Source of the DNA: JAWLHU01 sp041690255
GTDB lineage: Bacteria; Bacillota; Sulfobacillia; Symbiobacteriales; Symbiobacteriaceae
Reading direction: 5' to 3'
DNA length: 64,000 bases
Assembly: GCA_041690255.1 (NCBI GenBank)
Contig: JAWLHU010000018.1
Location: 62,001 to 126,000 of the forward strand
This document shows positions 1 to 7,836 of this stretch, piece by piece. The notes under the pieces are model-generated. The model was given only the letters and a program-made list of their open reading frames with translations, had not been told where the DNA came from and ran no database searches. The position numbers were made by a program, and so were the translations under genes. How positions within the stretch are numbered: position 1 is the first letter of the stretch; every line of letters starts with the position of its first letter.

Positions 1-649
1 CTTTCTCGTCGCGGATCTCCAGACAGATCGGGTTGTCCAGACCAAACCCGTACCGAACCGGCCGGCGCTCCATGGCGGCCACCAGCCGGGGAAAGCCCCC
101 GCGCTCGGCGAAGTGCGCTTCCACGAGGCAGTCGCGAATCAGCCCCAGCCCCTCGCCCAACTGCAGTTCCGCCTGACAGCCCTCCTCGCTGCCGCGCAGA
201 AGGACCTGGTTTCCGGTCTTCTGAGTCAGGCGGTCGCCCCAGACTGAACAGGCGACCGGTGCAATGAGCGCCCCGGCCGAAAAACCGCCGTAGGGAACCC
301 CGCGCCAGTAGAGTTCACGGATCGTCGAGCGAGCCGCCGCTTGCGTATAGACCGCATGGTAGAGACGGGTGTCACCGCCGCCCATGAACAGCCCCGTACA
401 GGCGCGCAGTTGTTCCAGCCCCGCGGAGTCGAGGTGGTCACTACCGGTGGGCGGGCAGATCACCGTTACCGACTCTGCCCCCAGTTCAAGAAAGGGCTGC
501 TGGTAGCGGTCAAGGTATGGCTCCCACCCCGACGGGGCGGCGAAGAGCAGCCCGATCCGTGCGCTTGCGCCGCCTGCTGCCGAAACAAAGGGTGCCGCCG
601 TCGCCCCGAAGTTGTCAAAGGTTCCCCCATACCAAAAGAGTCGGCGCAT
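1..649 (-). CDS. Peptidase S51 / cyanophycinase-like protein (C-terminus beyond window)
   Basis: The reading frame is open for 216 codons from an ATG at 649 to the window edge, and an AGGAGG lies just upstream. The protein has a class-I glutamine-amidotransferase-like alpha/beta fold typical of family S51 (dipeptidase E, cyanophycinase). FMGGGDTRLY (about residues 88-97) is the family's glycine-rich turn. GGFSAGA (121-127) is the nucleophile elbow, with Ser124 as the expected catalytic serine. A later VEAHF (176-180) probably supplies a His of the active site. The family hydrolyses Asp-containing dipeptides or cyanophycin; which substrate applies here cannot be told. No signal peptide is seen, so it is likely cytoplasmic. 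The gene is divergent from the HAD gene at 788. The missing C-terminus leaves the exact subfamily open. Confidence 0.8.
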   Translation of the reverse strand, partial: MRRLFWYGGTFDNFGATAAPFVSAAGGASARIGLLFAAPSGWEPYLDRYQQPFLELGAESVTVICPPTGSDHLDSAGLEQLRACTGLFMGGGDTRLYHAVYTQAAARSTIRELYWRGVPYGGFSAGALIAPVACSVWGDRLTQKTGNQVLLRGSEEGCQAELQLGEGLGLIRDCLVEAHFAERGGFPRLVAAMERRPVRYGFGLDNPICLEIRDEK

Positions 650-787
650 GAGTTGTTCCTCCTGTCACGTCTCTGAACGCTCATTGGACGGTACCGGAGC
701 CCGAACCGTTCTGCTTCTGTGAAGGTTCACGACCGGAGAATGTCGAACCTCCACATTTACGTGTATCCGAGGGAGGTCTTTCTTGGC

Positions 788-1471
788 ATGGCGATTCGGC
801 TGGCTATCTTCGATCTTGATGGCACGACATTGGTGGGATCCAAGACGGTCATGCCAGTCCTGGCAGCCCATCTTTGGAAGCAGGGGTTTCGGACAGGGCA
901 AGGGCTCCTCCGCTTCACCCTGGCCGGCCTGGCAGGAGCGAGTCGGAAGATGCGGCTGATCAGCCGGGAGCAGTACACCGAGTATGGGACCAAGCTGATC
1001 CTCGGTTGGATGGCCGGCCTGCAACCAGCGGATGTCGCTCCTCATTTCCACGAAGCGGCCAGGCAACTGCTCATGGGTACCCGTACCTCCACCGTCCAGG
1101 AGATTCAGGAGCGGCAGCGGGCAGGGTACCGAACTGTGATCCTCTCCGCGACGGTCGACCCCTTTCTCACCGAGATTGCACGCCCACTGGGCTGCGATGC
1201 GGTTGGCACCCCGATCGCCCTCCGACCCGACGGCTCCATTGCGGGGGGGCTGGGCGGCCCGTACTGCTCGGGGCGGGGGAAACTGACCACCCTCCAGACC
1301 TGGGCTGCAACCCTGCCCGAGCCCGTCGACTGGGCCGGGTCGGTGGCCTACGGTGACACCCTGCCCGACCTCTCCGTCCTGGAGGCGGTAGGGACACCCG
1401 TGGTCGTTGCCCCGGAGCCGCCCCTTCGCAAGGTGGCCGCTGCCCGCGGCTGGCGGATTATCGAGGAATAG
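788..1471 (+). CDS. HAD-superfamily phosphatase (SerB-like, HAD-IB)
   Basis: 227 aa. The ATG at 788 is preferred over upstream in-frame starts because GGGAGG lies 10 nt before it and the HAD motif I follows at once. Motif I is DLDGT (Asp9 nucleophile, Asp11 acid/base). Motif II is SAT (about 120-122) and motif IV is YGDTLPD (188-194), the arrangement of HAD-IB phosphoserine-phosphatase-like enzymes with a helical cap between motifs I and II. All catalytic residues are present, so an active phosphomonoesterase is expected; the natural substrate (phosphoserine, a lysophospholipid-type ester or other) cannot be inferred. No signal peptide. It is a single-gene unit ended by the hairpin at 1474-1508. 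Confidence 0.85.
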   Translation: MAIRLAIFDLDGTTLVGSKTVMPVLAAHLWKQGFRTGQGLLRFTLAGLAGASRKMRLISREQYTEYGTKLILGWMAGLQPADVAPHFHEAARQLLMGTRTSTVQEIQERQRAGYRTVILSATVDPFLTEIARPLGCDAVGTPIALRPDGSIAGGLGGPYCSGRGKLTTLQTWAATLPEPVDWAGSVAYGDTLPDLSVLEAVGTPVVVAPEPPLRKVAAARGWRIIEE

Positions 1472-1473
1472 GA

Positions 1474-1508
1474 GCCCCCCCGCCCATCCGGCTGATGGTG
1501 CGGGGGGA
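1474..1508. terminator. Bidirectional terminator hairpin
   Basis: The CCCCCCGC-CCATC arm (from 1475) pairs with GATGG-TGCGGGGGG (to 1507) with one bulge. It lies between the converging genes ending at 1471 (+) and 1525 (-). There is no long T-run, so efficiency is uncertain. Confidence 0.6.
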
Positions 1509-1524
1509 CTGCGTTCGCCGCGGG

Positions 1525-2655
1525 TCAGGGTGAGAGGACGACCTTCACACAGCCATCCTGCTTCTGGTCAAAGATCTCGTACCCTCTGGGGCCGTCGGAG
1601 AGCTTCATGGGGTGGGTGATGATCCTCTCCGGCTGGAGCCTCCCCGCCTTGATATGCTCGAGCAGATCTCCCCAGTACCGCTGGACGGGGGTCTGCCCGC
1701 CGTACACCCGGAGCCCCTTCGCGAAGATCTCCCCCCAGGGGAAGAAGTTGTTCCGCCCACCGTAGACCCCGACCACCCCGATCGAGCCGCCCCGTCGCAC
1801 GGCCTGGATCGCCTGGGAGAGCGCGGCGATCGAGCCGCTGTCGATCTTCAGGAAGGTCTCGATCCTGTCCCAGGTGGACATGGTCGCCTCCAATCCCACA
1901 CAGTCCACGGCCACGTCGGCCCCCTTGCCGTCGGTCCGCTCCTTGACCGCCTCCGCCACATGGGTCTCCAGGAGGTTGATCGGCTCGGCCCCACAAATCT
2001 GGGCCGCAGCCTCCAGCCGGTACGTCAGATGATCCACCGCGAAGACCCGCTTCGCCCCCTGGAGCCAGGCGGCTTGCATGGCCATCAGCCCGACCGGTCC
2101 GCAGCCCATGATCACCACGTCATCGCCCTTCTTCACACCGCCCGCCTCACAGCCGAACCAGCCGGTGGGCAGGATATCCGAGAGGAAGAGCACCTGGTGG
2201 TCGGTCAGTTCATCCGGCACCTTCAATAGGCCGATGTCAGCGTAGGGGACCCGCAGGTACTCTGCCTGCCCGCCGGCGAAGTCGCCGAACTGCTTACCAT
2301 AACCGAAGATCGCACCATTCTCCCCCTCGGGGTTTGCATCGTCGCAGAGGGAGTAGAGTTGCTGTTGACAGTAGAAGCATTGACCGCAGGCAATGGGAAA
2401 GGCGACCACCACCCGGTCGCCCGGGCGGACCCGCTTGACCTCCGGCCCTACCGCCTCGACAATCCCCATGGCCTCGTGCCCAAGCACCATTCCCGTGGGC
2501 AGGCTGGGGACCAGGTTGTGGATCAGGTGCAGGTCCGAGCCGCAGATCGCTGTGCTCGTGACCCGTATGATCGCGTCGGTCCGATCCACCAGGTCTGGAG
2601 TTGGGACTTCGTCAACCCGGACATCGTGCATTCCATGGTAGGCAAGTGCTTTCAC
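1525..2655 (-). CDS. Zinc-dependent medium-chain alcohol dehydrogenase
   Basis: 376 aa from a GTG at 2655, which has GAGGTGG 7 nt upstream; longer in-frame starts add a non-conserved leader. The catalytic zinc site is visible as CGSDLH (Cys38, Asp41) and GHE (His60, Glu61). The structural zinc lobe is CGQCFYC...C (Cys90, 93, 96, 104). A Rossmann GCGPVG motif (about residue 180) indicates NAD(P) binding. The insert around VYGGRNNFFPWG is typical of glutathione-independent formaldehyde-dehydrogenase-like members of the MDR family. The expected reaction is NAD(P)-dependent alcohol/aldehyde interconversion in the cytoplasm; the substrate is unknown. The gene upstream on the same strand starts at 3237, 42 nt before this one, so they may be co-transcribed. 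Confidence 0.9.
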   Translation of the reverse strand: MKALAYHGMHDVRVDEVPTPDLVDRTDAIIRVTSTAICGSDLHLIHNLVPSLPTGMVLGHEAMGIVEAVGPEVKRVRPGDRVVVAFPIACGQCFYCQQQLYSLCDDANPEGENGAIFGYGKQFGDFAGGQAEYLRVPYADIGLLKVPDELTDHQVLFLSDILPTGWFGCEAGGVKKGDDVVIMGCGPVGLMAMQAAWLQGAKRVFAVDHLTYRLEAAAQICGAEPINLLETHVAEAVKERTDGKGADVAVDCVGLEATMSTWDRIETFLKIDSGSIAALSQAIQAVRRGGSIGVVGVYGGRNNFFPWGEIFAKGLRVYGGQTPVQRYWGDLLEHIKAGRLQPERIITHPMKLSDGPRGYEIFDQKQDGCVKVVLSP

Positions 2656-2697
2656 GTGGATCCACCTCGGGTCTAGCCTGCCCGCGCGCAAACCCTC

Positions 2698-3237
2698 TCA
2701 CTCCTGCGGCCGAAGAATAACAGCCTGCGGGTCACGCCAATCTGCCAATAGGGCGAGTCCCTCCGCCAGGAAGGAGAGAGGGAGATAGGTCCGACCCTCA
2801 CAGATCAGCCCCTCCACGGCAACCGGGTCGCCGTTGAGTATGGCGAAGCGTGTTACGTTACGCCCCTCAGGGAAGTGAAGGGAGATCACATTCCCGTCAC
2901 GCAGGAAGGTGGCTGTCCGGCTCGTCTCGCTCCACTGTACGGCCAGGGGACCGGGCTGCAGGGGCAGCAGGATCGTTCGAACAGGTGCCATGACCCGGCC
3001 GGAGGCTGGATCACGATAGCCAACCCCGACCCTCCCCGGCGGTCCGGGAGGCAGGTGGATCAGCAGATGCACCGGGTCCAACCCCCGTAGGCGGTCGCAC
3101 CCCTCGCCCTGCTCTGAGAAGGTAGGCTCCGACAGTGCGGGCAAAGGCTCAGGCGCTGGCTTTGCCGGATGCCAGAGAACACCGGCCACGAGTACGGCAA
3201 CGGCCAGCAACAATCGCAGAACTCCGGCTATTCGCAT
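2698..3237 (-). CDS. Exported protein with copper-amine-oxidase-N-like (stalk) domain
   Basis: 179 aa. The ATG at 3237 is chosen because GGAAGGGGGG sits 7 nt upstream and it gives a standard signal peptide (MRIAGVLRLLLAVAVLVAG). After a Pro-rich linker, residues about 90-178 resemble the stalk domain (PF07833-type) common in Firmicute exported proteins: a paired-strand pattern with NGDPV, then a YLPLSFLAEGL helix and a terminal strand ending DPQAVILRPQ. Such domains are structural or protein-binding, not catalytic. It is probably secreted or loosely cell-wall associated. No enzymatic domain is visible. Family assignment rests on pattern only. Confidence 0.65.
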   Translation of the reverse strand: MRIAGVLRLLLAVAVLVAGVLWHPAKPAPEPLPALSEPTFSEQGEGCDRLRGLDPVHLLIHLPPGPPGRVGVGYRDPASGRVMAPVRTILLPLQPGPLAVQWSETSRTATFLRDGNVISLHFPEGRNVTRFAILNGDPVAVEGLICEGRTYLPLSFLAEGLALLADWRDPQAVILRPQE

Positions 3238-3344
3238 GGACATGCCCCCCTTCCTCATCATACCCCCCAGAAACTGGGACGGTTATAGGAAGGAGGAACA
3301 GTCAAAGCAACTCCCGGCAGTGCGGTCAGGCGGGGCTGTGAACC

Positions 3345-3391
3345 TCGAGAAAGAGGCCCGCCGCCAGTTCATTCCATGGCAGGGGCCTCTC
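3345..3391 (-). terminator. Terminator after the 3409-3792 gene
   Basis: Read on the minus strand, AGAGGCCCCTGCC pairs with GGCGGCGGGCCTCT around a short loop and is followed by TTTCT. Confidence 0.65.
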
Positions 3392-3408
3392 CGTCTTCTC
3401 ACGAACTC

Positions 3409-3792
3409 TTACTGGAACCAGGGAATCCCCAGGAGGATCAGCACGAGCGAGCCAACGTACGCCCAGAGCCCGGCGCCACCCGGCTGACCGGCCACCGCCG
3501 CCCGCTTCTCCCGGCCACGCCCCATGTGAGCCACCCCCAGGCCCAGGAGCATGGTGAGCGGGTGGATGAATGCATAGAAGGCGTTCCCCATCCACCACTG
3601 GTTCGCCACCCAAAGGGCCAGACCGATCAACACCTGCACATCGATCAGAATCGTGTAGACCAGACCTGTGCGCACCGCCCATCCGGGCACCCGGGCCGAA
3701 GACCTGGCGGTGACGGCGCCGGCGATCGCTCCCACCGCTGCCAACAGGACCAACCACCGCCAGAGGCTATGGACCATAAGCAGAACCCCCAT
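3409..3792 (-). CDS. Small four-helix membrane protein (cytochrome-b-like His pattern)
   Basis: 127 aa. The ATG at 3792 has AGGAGGG 5 nt upstream. Four hydrophobic segments are visible: about residues 10-28, 41-63, 70-88 and 106-125. Histidines occur at HSLWRW near helix 1, FIHPLTM in helix 3, and AHMGRG at the end of helix 3. Paired membrane histidines of this kind recur in small cytochrome-b-like or heme-associated membrane proteins, but heme binding here is only a possibility. Divergent from the DUF4269 gene at 3864. Function unknown. Confidence 0.7.
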   Translation of the reverse strand: MGVLLMVHSLWRWLVLLAAVGAIAGAVTARSSARVPGWAVRTGLVYTILIDVQVLIGLALWVANQWWMGNAFYAFIHPLTMLLGLGVAHMGRGREKRAAVAGQPGGAGLWAYVGSLVLILLGIPWFQ

Positions 3793-3863
3793 GGAAACCC
3801 TCCTAGTCTCTTTATGCGTAACATAAGTACCCTATCATTCCGACTGTTTTGGAGGGTGGATCG

Positions 3864-4442
3864 ATGCGGTCTCTGAAAGACTGGAAGCAAATTGCCTACC
3901 TCCTGGACGGAAACCCCCGCCAGCAACTGGCTCATGCGGCGATCCTGGCAACAGGGATCACGGCGGTGCTCGCCCCCTTTGACCCCGTGCTGGCGGGCAC
4001 GGTTCCCCTGGGGATCGATCTGCCTGAGAGCGACTTGGATATTCTCTGCGCTGTCTACGAGCCGGAGCACTTCCAATCCACGCTGGCGAAGAGCTATGGC
4101 CAACTGCCGGGATTCACCTGCCACCAGAAGCAGATCGGCGGCCTGCCGACCACCATTGCGAGGTTCGACGCCGCCGGCTTTCGGTTTGAACTCTTCGGCC
4201 ATCCACGGCCCGTTGAGGAGCAGAACGGCTACCGTCACATGGTGGTTGAGGCGCGCCTCCTCTCCCTTGCGGGTCCGGAGGCTTCAGAAGCGATTCGCCA
4301 GTTGAAGCGGGAGGGGCTGAAGACGGAGCCCGCCTTCGCCCGATACTTTGACATCTCCGGGGATCCATACCTCGCCCTCCTTGACCTCTACCACGCCACC
4401 GATGCCGCCCTGCAGCGCCTCGTCGCCAGTTCCCGCCACTAG
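3864..4442 (+). CDS. DUF4269 nucleotidyltransferase-like protein
   Basis: 192 aa from the ATG at 3864, with GGAGGG 7 nt upstream. The sequence has the minimal nucleotidyltransferase pattern of DUF4269: a GIDLPESDLDIL segment (about residues 50-61) corresponding to the metal-binding D-x-D strand, a preceding Gly-rich turn, and a long helical C-terminus. DUF4269 proteins are widespread in Firmicutes and have no agreed function; transfer of a nucleotide to a protein or small molecule is the family-level expectation. Soluble, no signal peptide. It lies 10 nt upstream of the alpha/beta hydrolase gene and is likely co-transcribed with it. Confidence 0.8.
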   Translation: MRSLKDWKQIAYLLDGNPRQQLAHAAILATGITAVLAPFDPVLAGTVPLGIDLPESDLDILCAVYEPEHFQSTLAKSYGQLPGFTCHQKQIGGLPTTIARFDAAGFRFELFGHPRPVEEQNGYRHMVVEARLLSLAGPEASEAIRQLKREGLKTEPAFARYFDISGDPYLALLDLYHATDAALQRLVASSRH

Positions 4443-4452
4443 GAGGGTTCCG

Positions 4453-5433
4453 ATGCTTTTCTGGTCCATTGTGAGCGGCGTCTACCTGCTGTTCAAAGTG
4501 ATCCTGCTACTGGGCATCCTCTACGAAAACCTGGCCGGCGCGGTGGAGCGGCGGAAATACCCGCCCCCCGGGCAGATGATTCCGGTTGGTGATCACCAAC
4601 TCCACGTTTGGGTGAGTGGGAGCGGCAGCGGTCCCACCGTTCTCCTGGAGGGCGGGGCCGGCACCCCGGCGATCCTCCTCTCACGGATTCGACACTACCT
4701 GGGCCCCGACGTACGGGTCTGCCTCTACGACCGGGCGGGCTATGGCTGGAGCGATCGAGCCAAGTCCCCGCGCACCGGGGAGGCTGTGGTCCACGAGCTT
4801 CACACCCTTCTCCATGAGGCGGCGGTCCCTGGTCCCTACATAATTGTGGGCCACTCACTTGGCGGTATGTACGCCCGGCTCTATGCTCATCGCTATCCGG
4901 GTGAGGTGGTCGGACTGGTCCTCGTAGAAGCCCGTCATGAGGAGATCACCCGGCGCCAGCCGCGCCTCCTGAAGTGGATCGCCCCACTCTCCTACATTGT
5001 CATGCTCTACCTCTCCTTCCTCGGGCTAACCCGGCTCCTGGTCCGGGTCAAGCCCGGGCTGCTGACCGGTGGGCGTGACCTGATCCAGGAGCACCCCGCA
5101 GAACTCCAGCCGGTGATAAGGATGCAGATCAGCCGCCCACGGCTCTTTCTGACGGCCAACGCAGAGGTCCGCCGGATTCCCCAACTCGACGAGGCGCTCC
5201 GTGCAGCGGGCGACCTGGGTGACCTGCCCCTCACCGTCATGACCGGTGCTCGGAATGGTGCGTCGTGGGGGGCGTTTCAGCGGGTCTGGCGGGAGACCCA
5301 GGCCCAACTGGCCGGCCTCTCCCGGCGGTCCCGGCATATCCTGGTCGACGATGCGGGCCACGGCCTGCCTATGGAGCGGCCCGACCTGGTGGCTGCCGCC
5401 ATTCGTGAGATGATGGCCGGCATCCAGCGATAA
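4453..5433 (+). CDS. Membrane-anchored alpha/beta hydrolase
   Basis: 326 aa. The ATG at 4453 has AGGAGGG 5 nt upstream. Residues about 5-22 form one hydrophobic segment, so the enzyme is probably tethered to the membrane by its N-terminus. The hydrolase fold follows: oxyanion region LLEGGAGTPA, DRAGYGWSD, nucleophile elbow GHSLGG (Ser135) and a C-terminal DDAGHGLP with His303 as the catalytic His. The acid is probably the Asp near LVEARH or the later loop, not certain. Esterase, lipase or lactonase activity is possible; the substrate is unknown. It is second in a two-gene unit and is followed by a strong hairpin. Confidence 0.87.
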   Translation: MLFWSIVSGVYLLFKVILLLGILYENLAGAVERRKYPPPGQMIPVGDHQLHVWVSGSGSGPTVLLEGGAGTPAILLSRIRHYLGPDVRVCLYDRAGYGWSDRAKSPRTGEAVVHELHTLLHEAAVPGPYIIVGHSLGGMYARLYAHRYPGEVVGLVLVEARHEEITRRQPRLLKWIAPLSYIVMLYLSFLGLTRLLVRVKPGLLTGGRDLIQEHPAELQPVIRMQISRPRLFLTANAEVRRIPQLDEALRAAGDLGDLPLTVMTGARNGASWGAFQRVWRETQAQLAGLSRRSRHILVDDAGHGLPMERPDLVAAAIREMMAGIQR

Positions 5434-5438
5434 GTCAA

Positions 5439-5476
5439 AGCGCCGCCGTAACGTCAGGTGACGTCACGGCGGCGCT
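5439..5476. terminator. Bidirectional terminator hairpin
   Basis: Arms AGCGCCGCCGTAACGT (5439-5454) and ACGTCACGGCGGCGCT (5461-5476) form a 16-bp stem with one mismatch and a 6-nt loop, between converging genes. No T-run follows. Confidence 0.8.
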
Positions 5477-5486
5477 TCCGTGTAAC

Positions 5487-7730
5487 CTAGCGCTGAACGG
5501 TGGTGGCGAAGAGGATCTTGGCCGCCTCACCGCGGGTCAGGGAGCGCTGCGGGGCGAAGTTGCCCTGCAGGTCGCCCGAGACGATGCCCAGACCGCCCAG
5601 AATCGCCACGGCGTTGGCGAACTTGGGGTTGATCTGGCCCTTGTCGGTGAAGGTCATCTCGATCCGGGCCTCCATGTTGGCAATGCGGGCGTAACCCATG
5701 GCCCGGGAGGCCCAGAGAGCGAAGAGTTCTCGGCTGACCGGTCCGGAGAGATCCTCGATTCCCTCGAAGTCCTCCGGGAGGATGATCCCGTTCTGCATGG
5801 CGGCACCGAAGTAGGCCGAGGAACTATTGGAAGCGAGCTTTGCCGCCTGCTCGGTCGCCACTCCGCCCCTACCGGCGAAGTCGTAGGCGATATAGGGGCG
5901 CAGGCCACGGCTCAGAACGATCCAACGGGCCAGGTCCTCCACCGAGACCGCCTGGTCCGGGCTGAACTTCCCATCCTTCAGGTCGAAGACACCGCGGGCC
6001 CAGAGCAGCTCGATCTCTCGCTCGGCGAAGTGGCCGGCGATGTCGGTCGGACGGCGGGAGGCCTCGATCAGGTTCCGGCCCTCATAGTCCAGCGGGGCGC
6101 CGGTCATCGCATCGATCGTCCGGATCGAGAGCCGGCTGCCCGGCGCCCAGACCAGCATGGACTGCTCCACATCGCTGGAGCCCTCGGGCCGGAAGGGGTA
6201 CCAGACTGGCTCGATCCCCTGCTGCTCAAGGAAGATGCCCATGGCCTCTTCGGGCGTTACCGCTGCCTCGGCCGAGGGGAACTCGTCCTTGGCGCTGTTC
6301 GGCACACCGCTGCCCCAGAAGTAGCGGACAGAGCCGGTACGGGCGTCAATGTCCAGGCTGAGGCCCCGACCACTCACGGGCAGGCCGTTCTTCATCCACT
6401 CGAAGCTGATCGAGTAGCTGATGGGCTGGTAGTCATCTTCCCGGCCCTCGTAGGGATCGGAGAGGTGCATCCGCAGGTTGCCGGCCAGGTCGGGCCGGAA
6501 GGTACGTATGAAGGCCACCGCCTTCTCCTGAGCTGCCTCCAGCGAGACGGGCGCCTTCTCGCCCTTCTCGAAGGGCTCGTACGGGCCCCAGTTGTAGAAC
6601 TCGGTCACCAGGCCGGTGGTGGCATCGATCCGGACGTGCATTTCGGAGCGGTTCTTCTCCTCGGTCTCGTTCAGGATCCAGCCAAACTCCCAGGACTGGC
6701 TCTTCTCTTCTTCACCGGTCTCGCTGTAGTTACTGGAGTTGGGCTCCCCAGTCTGGCCGGTGACCTCCTTGGCGATCGCCAGCGCGTCCTCCTGGCTCAG
6801 TGGCTTGGCCGGTGCGGTGTAAGGCTTCTCGCTGGCCAGCACCTCCTGGTACTGGTTCTTCTTGGCCAGGTCGATCGGCGTGCCGTTCCAGTCGATCAGG
6901 CTGCCCTCCTGGTTCATTTCGCCAAACCGTCCGATCAGCGGCTGATAGACGAGCCGCCACTCGGTCTCATCCGTGCCCCGCTTGGTGAACTGCATGTACT
7001 GGAGGACCATCGGTTGCTTCCCGTAGGCGGCTTCGGCCTCCTCCCGGGTCAGCACCTTCTCAGGCAGGGCGAAATCTGCCTTGGGCTGCCAGGTCAGGCT
7101 GTAGCCGACCATCTGGCCGGTGCTGGCATCCACGGTAAAGGTGACGCCGTCACGTGAGACACCATACTCTCCGGCGGTGCGCATCCAGCGGAACTGATAG
7201 ACCGAGCCGCCGTAGTAGCCGAAGTTCATCGGGCTCTCGACCGCTCGCAGGGCCATGCGGTACTCAGCGGGTACCAGCTTGGCCAGCCACTCCTCTGCCA
7301 CTGCCTGGGCCTCGGCCCGCGTATAGCTCAGCTGCAGCGCAGCGTTCGGATCGTCCTTGCTGTAGGAGTACTCCAGTACCGTCCCCGTCACGGCGTCCAC
7401 GACCACCCCAATGGCGATCTTCTCCGCGGACTTGCTCGGCGACTGCCACTGCAGAGCCCAGCTCGCGCCAGTCCGAGACTGCTGGGTGGAAACGTTCGGC
7501 TCGCCCATCTCCGCCGAGATGCCAAAGTGCTTCTTGGCGATGGCGATCGCTTCGTCACGGGTTACCTTGATCGCGACCAGTCCCTCACCCGTAGGCTCAG
7601 CCGGAGCGCTGATCGGCGTAGCCGGTATGGGCTCGGCGATCGGTTCCTCCATGGCCAGAGCGCTCGCGGGCATCATGAGAATGGTCGAAACCAACAGTCC
7701 GGCAACGGTGCTCCTTGTTCTGCGTTGCAT
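5487..7730 (-). CDS. Exported YcdB/YcdC-repeat protein with C-terminal SLH domains
   Basis: 747 aa. The ATG at 7730 follows GAAGGGGG and starts a good signal peptide (residues 1-26, ending PASALA). The body holds repeated YcdB/YcdC-type units, each an EA-x-AIAK helix followed by a strand ending in a DATTG or DAVTG turn (VDAVTGTVLEYSY, IDATTGLVTEFYN, IDARTGSVRYFW). The fold is related to PepSY domains. Residues about 550-747 are SLH-like: DIAGHFAEREIELLWARGV, then FTDKGQINPKFANAVAILGGLGIV and a final TRGEAAKILF. These would tether the protein to secondary cell-wall polymer. Role unknown; PepSY-type domains are often linked to protease inhibition or envelope processes. A paralogue lies immediately upstream (start 10083). 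Confidence 0.88.
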   Translation of the reverse strand: MQRRTRSTVAGLLVSTILMMPASALAMEEPIAEPIPATPISAPAEPTGEGLVAIKVTRDEAIAIAKKHFGISAEMGEPNVSTQQSRTGASWALQWQSPSKSAEKIAIGVVVDAVTGTVLEYSYSKDDPNAALQLSYTRAEAQAVAEEWLAKLVPAEYRMALRAVESPMNFGYYGGSVYQFRWMRTAGEYGVSRDGVTFTVDASTGQMVGYSLTWQPKADFALPEKVLTREEAEAAYGKQPMVLQYMQFTKRGTDETEWRLVYQPLIGRFGEMNQEGSLIDWNGTPIDLAKKNQYQEVLASEKPYTAPAKPLSQEDALAIAKEVTGQTGEPNSSNYSETGEEEKSQSWEFGWILNETEEKNRSEMHVRIDATTGLVTEFYNWGPYEPFEKGEKAPVSLEAAQEKAVAFIRTFRPDLAGNLRMHLSDPYEGREDDYQPISYSISFEWMKNGLPVSGRGLSLDIDARTGSVRYFWGSGVPNSAKDEFPSAEAAVTPEEAMGIFLEQQGIEPVWYPFRPEGSSDVEQSMLVWAPGSRLSIRTIDAMTGAPLDYEGRNLIEASRRPTDIAGHFAEREIELLWARGVFDLKDGKFSPDQAVSVEDLARWIVLSRGLRPYIAYDFAGRGGVATEQAAKLASNSSSAYFGAAMQNGIILPEDFEGIEDLSGPVSRELFALWASRAMGYARIANMEARIEMTFTDKGQINPKFANAVAILGGLGIVSGDLQGNFAPQRSLTRGEAAKILFATTVQR

Positions 7731-7836
7731 ACCATAGCCCCCTTCTCGATTCTTCAAGGCAATGGACGAGGGGCACTGGAAATCCGTTTCAGATTGCAAG
7801 GAAAACGTTAGCTTTCCCCCTGCTAGCCGGAGGGTT